A stretch of DNA of 11,912 nucleotides, taken from assembly GCA_035693105.1 (NCBI GenBank), contig DASSHC010000081.1, positions 1-11,912 on the forward strand, read 5' to 3'. Source of the DNA: DASSHC01 sp035693105 (GTDB taxonomy: Bacteria; Chloroflexota; Chloroflexia; Thermomicrobiales; Thermomicrobiaceae). Both the position numbers and the translations under genes were made by a program. Below the pieces are notes generated by a model. That model saw only the letters and a list, made by a program, of their open reading frames with translations, did no database searches and was not told where the DNA came from. Shown in pieces: positions 6,738 to 11,912 of this stretch (position 1 is its first letter; the number at the start of each line of letters is the position of its first letter).

Positions 6738-6859
6738 TCCCGTCCCGTTCGTACCGCCGGGTGGCGCCTCGCCGCAGGTACCTTGGTGTGATCCTCCGCC
6801 GGCTGTCTCAGTACAAGCGGACCATCGCCTGCTCGCGCGCCGGACGGTAGCGTAGTGGC

Positions 6860-8131
6860 ATGGTGATTACGCAACAGTTCCGGACCGTTCCGGCAAGACG
6901 TGGCATTCTCCAGCCCCTGGTTCCCCAGCTCGCGGGCCCCCCGATCGCGGCGCCACGCCCGGCGCCAGTCGCGGCCGCCGCCGCTCCGGTCAGGCGCGTG
7001 GCACGGCCCCAGCGTGGCCTCAGGCTGCCGGTCTGGCTGATGGCGCTGGCCGCCGGCGCCTCAGTGGCGGGCGCCCTGGCGCTGCCGCTGCAGCGCTGGC
7101 AGACGCCGCCGCCGGCCGCCGCGCACGCGCCGGCCGCGGTGTTTACGGCCTGGGCGCCGGCAGGGCCCGGATCCACGCTCGGCTACACGCTGAGCAGCGC
7201 TCCGGCCGCCTCGGGGCAAGAGATCGAGAATACGCGGCAGGCCCTGGCACAGTTGACCGACACCTTCCAGCGGGTGCAGAAGGAGAATGCCGCCCTGCGC
7301 GACGCGGTGCAGGCGCAAGCCGAGCAGCTCGCGGACGCGCGGACGAGTCAGCAGGTGGCTGATCAGCAGCGGCAGGACGAGGTCGCCGCCGCCGGGAGTC
7401 AGATGCAGGCCCAGGTGAGCCAGTGGCAGGGGCAGGTCGCCTCGGCGGCGCAGGTAACGCAGGATCGGCTGGCGCAGCTCGACAGCTCGGTCCATACCAT
7501 CGAGCAGCTCGACGCGGCGCTGCGGGCAAAGCTCGGCATGCCGGCGATCAGCTACGCCACGACCGCCATTCCCGACCTGAAGACCGTTGCCGATCCGCAG
7601 GGCGCTGCCCAAGCGGCGCTGAGTTCGCTGCAGGCGCGGATCGACGCGGTCACGGCCGACCTCAACACCGTGAGCGCCAAGGCCGACGAGCAGGCGCGGG
7701 CGCAGTTGCTGGCCCGCACCGCCACCACCGGCCAGTTCGTCTGGCCGACGCAGGGTACGATCACCCAGCCCTTTGGGCCAACCAGCCTGACGCTGGAGCC
7801 GGCCTATGAGGGGTACGCCCACTTCCATCAGGGTATGGATATCGCCGACAGCATGAACACGCCGATTTTGGCGGCCGACGGCGGCACGGTGGTCTTCGCC
7901 GGTTGGACCGACGCCGGCTACGGCAACTGCGTGCAGATCGACCACGGCAACGGGCTGATCACGCTCTACGGGCACATGGCGCAGACGCCGATGGTACACG
8001 TCGGGCAGCGCGTGGCGAAAGGTCAGCAGATCGGGCTGATGGGTACGACCGGCAATTCGACCGGGCCGCACCTGCACTTCGCCGTGCTGAAGAACGGTGT
8101 CTGGGTGAATCCGGCGAACTACCTGCCGTAG
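6860..8131 (+). CDS. Membrane-anchored coiled-coil M23 (LytM) metallopeptidase
   Basis: A probable peptidoglycan hydrolase or regulator of 423 residues. Residues 1-56 are a Pro/Ala/Arg-rich presumed cytoplasmic tail, residues 57-78 (LPVWLMALAAGASVAGALAL) are a single membrane segment, and residues about 118-285 are Gln/Ala-rich helix with coiled-coil character. The M23 domain (about 290-420) keeps the zinc ligands H323 and D327 (HQGMD) and H406 in the HLH motif, plus catalytic H404 and H372 (LYGHM), so it should be active. The architecture resembles EnvC/PcsB-like division hydrolases, but no FtsEX genes are nearby. ATG 6860 has no clear ribosome site; GTG 6863 is adjacent. It begins 122 bases after the S8 protease, where I see no convincing promoter, so co-transcription is possible. 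The stop codon lies inside a perfect hairpin. Confidence 0.92.
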   Translation: MVITQQFRTVPARRGILQPLVPQLAGPPIAAPRPAPVAAAAAPVRRVARPQRGLRLPVWLMALAAGASVAGALALPLQRWQTPPPAAAHAPAAVFTAWAPAGPGSTLGYTLSSAPAASGQEIENTRQALAQLTDTFQRVQKENAALRDAVQAQAEQLADARTSQQVADQQRQDEVAAAGSQMQAQVSQWQGQVASAAQVTQDRLAQLDSSVHTIEQLDAALRAKLGMPAISYATTAIPDLKTVADPQGAAQAALSSLQARIDAVTADLNTVSAKADEQARAQLLARTATTGQFVWPTQGTITQPFGPTSLTLEPAYEGYAHFHQGMDIADSMNTPILAADGGTVVFAGWTDAGYGNCVQIDHGNGLITLYGHMAQTPMVHVGQRVAKGQQIGLMGTTGNSTGPHLHFAVLKNGVWVNPANYLP

Positions 8132-8149
8132 GACGGGTCCTACGGCAGG
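8122..8149 (+). terminator. Perfect 13-bp hairpin spanning the M23 stop codon
   Basis: CCTGCCGTAGGAC (8122-8134) is exactly complementary to GTCCTACGGCAGG (8137-8149), with only GG between; in RNA the loop would be at least four bases. The TAG stop is at 8129-8131 within the left arm. No T tract follows on either strand, so it is not a classical intrinsic terminator. It may still end or protect transcripts between these convergent genes. Confidence 0.6.
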
Positions 8150-8190
8150 GATGGCGCTGCCCATCGAGGACGTTGGGTGCCGACTGAGGC

Positions 8191-8306
8191 ACGGATCCCT
8201 CGACTGCGCGCGGGATGACAGGTCAAGTAGGTGGTGTACGAAAGGGCAAGTCGTCGACGTACGCCCCTAAGTGCCCCTGTCATCGCGAGCTTGTCGAGGG
8301 ATCCGT
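8191..8306. repeat. Palindromic repeat element (about 50-bp inverted arms) between convergent genes
   Basis: The left arm starts ACGGATCCCTCGAC (8191) and the right arm ends with its exact complement (8306). After that shared 14-base tip, the next 17-18 bases align with four mismatches and one gap up to GATGACAGG. A looser match then continues inward, ending in an 8-bp stem GGTGTACG (8233-8240) / CGTACGCC (8258-8265) around a 17-base loop. The core GGATCCCTCGA...CGGGAT recurs at 11864-11887. The structure resembles a REP/BIME or MITE-like dispersed repeat. No coding capacity is seen. Its right arm overlaps the 3' end of the histidine kinase gene. Confidence 0.75.
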
Positions 8307-9761
8307 CGTGCTCTGCTGGCCAACGTCACTGTCAGCCACTTCCTGCCGCTCGGCAGTGGCGGGCAGGCTCGCACGCCGCCGGGCGGCTGGGAGGCTGAGC
8401 GTCACGGTCGTTCCTTGATCCGGCTCGCTGGTGATCTCGATGTGGCCGTGGTGGGCGGCAGCGATGCCGTGGGCGATCGCCAGCCCCAGCCCGGCGCCGC
8501 CGGTGGCGCGCGAGCGGGCCACATCGACGCGGTAGAAGCGCTCGCTCAGGTGGGGTAGGTGGTCGGGCGCGATGCCCACGCCGGTATCGCCGACCGAGGC
8601 GCGAGCGACACCCTGGTCGACGCTGGTGCGCAAGGTGATCCGGCCACCGGGGGGCGTGTACTTGACCGCGTTGTCGATGAAGATCAGGATGGCCTGCTCC
8701 AGCGCCGCGCGATCGCCGACGACGGCGGCGTCGGGCGCCAGCTCCTGCGCGATCGTCAGGTTCTTCTCCGCCGCCAGAGAGCCGACGCGCCTGGCCGACG
8801 CGCGCATCAGTTCCGAGAGGCTGAGAATGTCGCGCTCGGCGATCAAGCGGCCGGCATCGAGGCGCGCCAGCCGCAGCAGGTTGCCGGTCATGCCGCTCAT
8901 GTGCGCGGTCTCACCGACGATGTCCTCCAGCAGCTCCGCGTCGCCCTCGGGAAAGCGCTGCCGGTGACGCAGCAAGACCTCGGCGTTGGCGCGCAGCAGG
9001 GTCAGCGGGGTACGCAATTCGTGCGAGGCGTCGGCGATGAAGGCCTGCTGGCGGGCGAAGGCCAGCCGGGCCGGCGCCAGCGCCCGGTTGGAGAGCCAGA
9101 GCCCGCCGATCGTCGCCAGGGCCAGCGACGAAAAGCCGAAGAGCAGCATCAGGCGGCGAAGCTTCCCCAGCGCCCCTTCGACCTGCGACACCGACTGCCC
9201 GACCTGGATCACCGAGCGCTCCGGGCCCATGCCGGGGACGTGGACCGCCACCGCGTAGCGAAAGATCGGACCGACCTGCGGCCCGCCCTCGACAATGTCC
9301 GAGGCGCTGCCATCATCCAGCGCCGTCTGCACCAGACTACCGTCGACGAAGGCGTCTGGCGGAGACAGGCGGCTGGCATCGCCGGTGCCGACTCCCAGCA
9401 GCGAGCCCTCGGTGTCGTAGCAGGCGATGTAGATGGGAAGCATCGAGGAGCCGGAGCGGCTGCCCAGCGTCGCGATATCGGGGCAGCCGCGGTAGGGCGA
9501 TCGTACCCACTCGCGCGCCAGAATGGCGTTTTGTGCGCTGAGCTGGTCGCCGACAGTCTCCAAAAGCTGGTGCTGGAGTACCAGGTAGAGGCTGACCCCC
9601 ACCACCAGCAGCGAGGCGGTCAGTACCAGCCCGTACCAGATGGTCAGCCGCAGGCGCAGCCCGCGGAAGAGCGCCGCGCTCGGCTCGCCGCGGTCGCGGA
9701 TTCGAAGCTGCTGCTGCAGCCAGGCGGCCGGCGACCGGTGATTCGCCGCCCAGGCCCTCAT
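8280..9761 (-). CDS. Membrane sensor histidine kinase (HisKA/HATPase_c), no adjacent response regulator
   Basis: A 493-residue transmembrane kinase. Membrane segments at about 40-62 and 203-224 flank an extracytoplasmic sensor of about 140 residues with two cysteines (C93, C114) and no recognised ligand motif. The kinase core has the H-box ASHELRTPL with H247, N-box FIDNAVKYTP with N364, G1 box GDTGVGI with D392, F-box ERFYRVD and G2 box GGAGLGLAIA (421-430). Only about 20 residues separate the second membrane helix from the H-box region, so there is no full HAMP domain. Residues after about 460 are a nonconserved tail, and the last eight (TDPSTSSR) plus the stop are encoded by the palindromic repeat. 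ATG 9761 has CAGGGAG about 8 bases upstream. The OmpR-type core lacks a partner regulator in the window; the neighbouring NarL-type regulator belongs with the DegS-like kinase. Confidence 0.93.
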   Translation of the reverse strand: MRAWAANHRSPAAWLQQQLRIRDRGEPSAALFRGLRLRLTIWYGLVLTASLLVVGVSLYLVLQHQLLETVGDQLSAQNAILAREWVRSPYRGCPDIATLGSRSGSSMLPIYIACYDTEGSLLGVGTGDASRLSPPDAFVDGSLVQTALDDGSASDIVEGGPQVGPIFRYAVAVHVPGMGPERSVIQVGQSVSQVEGALGKLRRLMLLFGFSSLALATIGGLWLSNRALAPARLAFARQQAFIADASHELRTPLTLLRANAEVLLRHRQRFPEGDAELLEDIVGETAHMSGMTGNLLRLARLDAGRLIAERDILSLSELMRASARRVGSLAAEKNLTIAQELAPDAAVVGDRAALEQAILIFIDNAVKYTPPGGRITLRTSVDQGVARASVGDTGVGIAPDHLPHLSERFYRVDVARSRATGGAGLGLAIAHGIAAAHHGHIEITSEPDQGTTVTLSLPAARRRASLPATAERQEVADSDVGQQSTTDPSTSSR

Positions 9762-9859
9762 CGCGTCATCTCCCTGCCGCTCCCGGGCCGCAACCAGCCC
9801 ATCGGCCGCCTCACGTCGTACTGTGCCAATAGAGCAACTACCCAGACCCAGGACCGTTA

Positions 9860-9903
9860 TGCTATATGAGAGGGGGGTGTACGGACACCCCTGGTGCTAT
9901 ACT
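9860..9903 (+). promoter_or_regulatory. Candidate promoter with operator-like dyad upstream of the DegS-like kinase operon
   Basis: TGCTATACT (9895-9903) reads as an extended -10 element (TG-n-TATACT); a start near 9910 would give a leader of about 86 bases. An upstream copy, TGCTATATG (9860-9868), lies 35 bases earlier. Between them is a perfect dyad GGGGTGT-ACGG-ACACCCC (9874-9891), covering where a -35 box would be; no TTGACA-like -35 is present. This suggests regulator-dependent control, possibly by a dimeric factor. It could also act on the divergent kinase gene. Inferred from sequence alone. Confidence 0.45.
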
Positions 9904-9981
9904 AGTGTTGTTACTTGTGATTGTGCTGCGCCCAGTACCCCGCCGCAAGTGGCTGGCCAGCGGCACGAACGCGAGTCTGCC

Positions 9982-9998
9982 AGGAGGGGGATGACGTG
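9982..9998 (+). promoter_or_regulatory. Ribosome binding site deciding the GTG start of the DegS-like kinase
   Basis: AGGAGG (9982-9987) lies 8 bases before GTG 9996. The nearby ATG at 9991 is out of frame, and the longer in-frame opening at 9921 adds 25 unconserved residues across the leader, so GTG is preferred. Confidence 0.8.
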
Positions 9999-11084
9999 CC
10001 AGGCGAGACGCCTGAGGCCATCGCGGAGATCATCCAGGAAATCGAAGACGCCATGGCGCTGCTCGAGGACCGGCTCTCCGGCCACGCCGAGCGGATCGAG
10101 TCGTTCGTCGATGAGCTGGAGCAGCAGCGCGCGGTGGTACAGAGCGCGGTCGAGGAGCATCAGCTGGAGGCGATGCTGGCCGGTCAGGAGTCGGACGAGG
10201 ATGATGAGGCACTGCGCGACTTGCGGCGTCACGAGGACTCCCTGCGCGATCAGCACACCGCGGTCTCCTCGCTCTACCGGCAGGTCAGCGGCTTCGCCCA
10301 CTTGCTGACCGGCAGCCGGCAGCGGTTCGATGATGGCGGGGAGTTGCCCGGGCTGGAGGATGGGCAGCGTCTGGCCGTGCGCGAGGCGATCATTCGCGCC
10401 CAGGAGGACGAGCGGCGCCGCTTGGCGCGCGAGATCCACGACGGCCCGGCGCAGGTGTTGGCCAATGCCATCATCGGCCTCGAGTTCGTCGATCGCTCGC
10501 TGCAGCAGGCGACACTGGCGAGTGGGGGCGAGCGCCTGACGACGGAGCTGGAGCGCGTCAAGGCCGCGATGCGCGAAGGTTTGATGGAGATCCGACGTTT
10601 CATCTTCGATTTGAAGCCGTCGATGCTGAACCAGCGCGGTCTGGCAGCGACGGTGGAGCACTACATCCAGTCATATCGCCACCTCTTCGCCGGTGATATC
10701 CACCTGGAGATCCCCACTAACCTGCCGCACCTGACGCCCGAGCAAGAGATGACCGCCTTCCGCGTTATCCAGGAGTCGCTGCAGAACGTGCACAAGCACG
10801 CTCGCTCGACGCAGACCTGGGTCAGCATCTCGAGCGCGGAGGACGGGTTGCTGGTCGAGGTGCGCGACAACGGCCAGGGCTTCCGGCCCAGCACCACCGG
10901 CCCGAGCCTGAGCGGCGGCTTCGGGCTGGTGGGCATGCGCGAGCGCGCGGAGGTGCTCGGCGCGCGCTTGAGTGTCGAGAGTGAACCGGGCACGGGGACC
11001 AGCGTTCGGCTTGTCATCCCGCTCAACCGGCGCGCGTTGCGCCCCTCGCGTGAGCGAGATCTGCGGCGCAAGCTGAAGATTTAG
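9996..11084 (+). CDS. Soluble DegS-like sensor histidine kinase (HisKA_3 / HATPase_c)
   Basis: A cytoplasmic kinase of 362 residues with no membrane segment. Residues about 5-105 are a long, acidic, helical sensor with coiled-coil character (EIIQEIEDAMALLEDRLSGH; EDDEALRDL region), as in Bacillus DegS. The HisKA_3 dimerisation domain has the motif RRLAREIHDGPAQ with H148 as the expected phospho-site. RRFIFDLKPSML (200-211) is the typical 'LRP/LKP' segment before the ATPase domain. The ATPase domain has N264 in RVIQESLQNVHKHA, DNGQGF at 291-296, and GGFGLVGMRERAEVLGARLS (307-326) as the G2 region. The GTG start is set by AGGAGG. It is followed after 8 bases by its regulator gene, forming a two-component operon. 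The stimulus is unknown; being soluble, it probably senses an intracellular signal or partner protein. Confidence 0.94.
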   Translation: MPGETPEAIAEIIQEIEDAMALLEDRLSGHAERIESFVDELEQQRAVVQSAVEEHQLEAMLAGQESDEDDEALRDLRRHEDSLRDQHTAVSSLYRQVSGFAHLLTGSRQRFDDGGELPGLEDGQRLAVREAIIRAQEDERRRLAREIHDGPAQVLANAIIGLEFVDRSLQQATLASGGERLTTELERVKAAMREGLMEIRRFIFDLKPSMLNQRGLAATVEHYIQSYRHLFAGDIHLEIPTNLPHLTPEQEMTAFRVIQESLQNVHKHARSTQTWVSISSAEDGLLVEVRDNGQGFRPSTTGPSLSGGFGLVGMRERAEVLGARLSVESEPGTGTSVRLVIPLNRRALRPSRERDLRRKLKI

Positions 11085-11095
11085 GAGGGATCGTG
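11083..11095 (+). promoter_or_regulatory. Ribosome binding site overlapping the kinase stop, serving the regulator
   Basis: AGGAGG (11083-11088) overlaps the TAG stop of the kinase (11082-11084) and lies 4 bases before GTG 11093. This arrangement suggests coupled translation of kinase and regulator. Confidence 0.75.
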
Positions 11096-11818
11096 AACCG
11101 TCTGCAAATCCTGGTCATCGACGACCATCCCCTCTTCCGGCGCGGTATCCGCTGGAGTCTAGAGGAGCAGCGCGACCTGGTCGTCGTCGGCGAGGCCTCG
11201 GACGGCCAGGAGGGTATCCGCCTCTCCGACGTGCTGGTGCCCGATGTCGTCCTGCTCGACCTCAACCTGCCCGGCATGGGCGGGCTGGAGGTAGCGCGCG
11301 TCCTCAAGCGGCGGCATCCGCAGCTCGGCATCATCGTACTGACGATGCACGAGGATGACGAACAACTCTTCAGCGCCATCCGCGCTGGAGCCAACGCCTA
11401 CTCGACCAAGGACGTCGATCCGACGGTGCTGATCCAACTGGTGCGCCGCGTCGGCCGCGGCGAGTACCTGATCAACGAGAACGTGCTGCAGCGCCCCTTC
11501 GTCGCCTCGCGCGTGCTCGATCAGTTCCGCGAGCTGTCGCAGGTGGACGAGGTGCCGGGCGCGGTCTTCTCGCCGCTGACGCCGCGCGAGGTCGAGATCC
11601 TCGACTGCGTGGCGCACGGTAACAGCAACAAGGAGATCGCGCGTCTGCTCAACATCAGCGATCAGACGGTGAAGAACCATATCACCTCGATCCTGCGCAA
11701 GCTGGCGGTCAACGACCGCACCCAGGCCGTGATCTACGCGCTGCGTCACGGCTGGATCAAGCTCGGTGGGGAAGAGGCGTCGAACGGCCGCGGCACGGAC
11801 CGCATGCCGGTGGATTGA
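11093..11818 (+). CDS. NarL/DegU-family response regulator (REC + LuxR-type HTH)
   Basis: A 241-residue DNA-binding response regulator. The receiver domain (about 4-120) has acidic pocket D10/D11, phospho-acceptor D56 in VVLLDLNLPG, T84 in IVLTMHEDD and K106 in YSTKDVD, so all key residues are present. A linker of about 35 residues follows, then a LuxR-type helix-turn-helix (about 160-225: LTPREVEIL, NKEIARLLNISDQTVKNHI, LAVNDRTQAVIYAL). The C-terminal 17 residues (GEEASNGRGTDRMPVD) are unconserved. It is the natural partner of the DegS-like kinase immediately upstream (8-base gap, shared ribosome-site/stop). Targets are not evident; the dyad at 9874-9891 before the operon is a candidate autoregulatory site. 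Family assignment is firm, target genes unknown. Confidence 0.95.
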   Translation: MNRLQILVIDDHPLFRRGIRWSLEEQRDLVVVGEASDGQEGIRLSDVLVPDVVLLDLNLPGMGGLEVARVLKRRHPQLGIIVLTMHEDDEQLFSAIRAGANAYSTKDVDPTVLIQLVRRVGRGEYLINENVLQRPFVASRVLDQFRELSQVDEVPGAVFSPLTPREVEILDCVAHGNSNKEIARLLNISDQTVKNHITSILRKLAVNDRTQAVIYALRHGWIKLGGEEASNGRGTDRMPVD

Positions 11819-11860
11819 TCTATCGTGCGAGGTTCCCTACGAGAATTGGCGGCCTGTCAC

Positions 11861-11890
11861 GTTGGATCCCTCGATTGCGCTCGGGATAGG
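11861..11890. repeat. Third copy of the palindromic-repeat core near the right edge
   Basis: The 24-base core at 11864-11887 matches 8193-8216 at 22 of 24 positions (GGATCCCTCGA..TGCGC..CGGGAT, with outer ATCCC/GGGAT complementary). It lies in the spacer after the response regulator, in the same orientation as the left arm of the 8191-8306 element. After the core the match to GACAGG is lost. Whether a second arm follows cannot be seen. Confidence 0.65.
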
Positions 11891-11912
11891 AGCGTCAGGA
11901 TAAGCACGCGGC

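Noticed and set aside
6751..6781. GTACC/GGTAC inverted pair after the S8 protease
   Set aside because: Stem of five with a small inner stem and no T run; too weak to call a terminator.
7061..8164. Minus-strand open frame of 367 codons opposite the M23 gene
   Set aside because: His/Arg/Gly-rich shadow of a gene with complete catalytic motifs; no ribosome site or recognisable domain.
8559..9869. Plus-strand open frame of 436 codons opposite the membrane histidine kinase
   Set aside because: Antisense to a kinase with all H, N, G1 and G2 boxes; composition is that of a high-GC shadow.
9921..9995. Longer start for the DegS-like kinase at 9921
   Set aside because: The added 25 residues are not kinase-like and the stretch is leader DNA; GTG 9996 has AGGAGG at proper distance.
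1..11912. tRNA, rRNA, CRISPR array, insertion sequence or phage gene
   Set aside because: No cloverleaf-like sequences, regularly spaced short repeats, transposase or integrase motifs were recognised in either strand.

Overview
This is a high-GC bacterial window (roughly two thirds G+C by eye). The best guess for the source is Chloroflexota, perhaps Thermomicrobia/Sphaerobacter-like. That rests on the Oxa1-type YidC without a large extracytoplasmic domain, the DegS/NarL-type two-component pair, GTG/TTG starts with strong AGGAGG sites, and the paired 'YFPETGHTL...FGYP.SE...VQYFER.RFE.HPE' domains, which I recall from secreted Chloroflexota proteins. The assignment is an inference, not a demonstrated placement.

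Left part (1-4615, all minus strand): the conserved housekeeping cluster rpmH - rnpA - yidD - yidC - jag/khpB - (PfkB-family kinase) - mnmE, read right to left. It starts from a consensus sigma70-type promoter (TTGACA, 18 bp, TATAAT) and runs off the left edge inside the mnmE GTPase domain. Genes are tightly packed, with an ATGA overlap at rnpA/yidD. The products serve ribosome assembly (bL34), RNase P, membrane-protein insertion (YidD, YidC), RNA binding (KhpB) and tRNA wobble-uridine modification (MnmE). The sugar/nucleoside-kinase-like PfkB gene between jag and mnmE is the odd member.

Middle (about 4659-8150, plus strand): two envelope/secreted peptidase genes. The first is an S8 subtilisin-like protease with signal peptide, prodomain, complete catalytic residues, a beta-rich module and two tandem copies of the FGYP-type domain. 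The second is a membrane-anchored coiled-coil M23 (LytM) peptidoglycan hydrolase whose stop codon lies in a perfect 13-bp hairpin.

Right part (8150-11912): a palindromic intergenic element of about 116 bp lies between the convergent M23 gene and a membrane histidine kinase, and supplies the last eight codons and stop of that kinase. The kinase (minus) has no response regulator beside it. Divergent from it is a soluble DegS-like kinase plus a NarL/DegU-like response regulator (plus), eight bases apart, forming a two-component operon. The 234-bp divergent spacer holds a 7-bp dyad flanked by two extended -10-like TGCTATA elements. A third copy of the repeat core lies after the regulator gene at the right edge.

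I see no tRNA, rRNA, CRISPR, insertion sequence or phage gene. Most content is ordinary core or envelope biology; the least explained parts are the repeat element, the dyad promoter region and the tandem FGYP-type domains.
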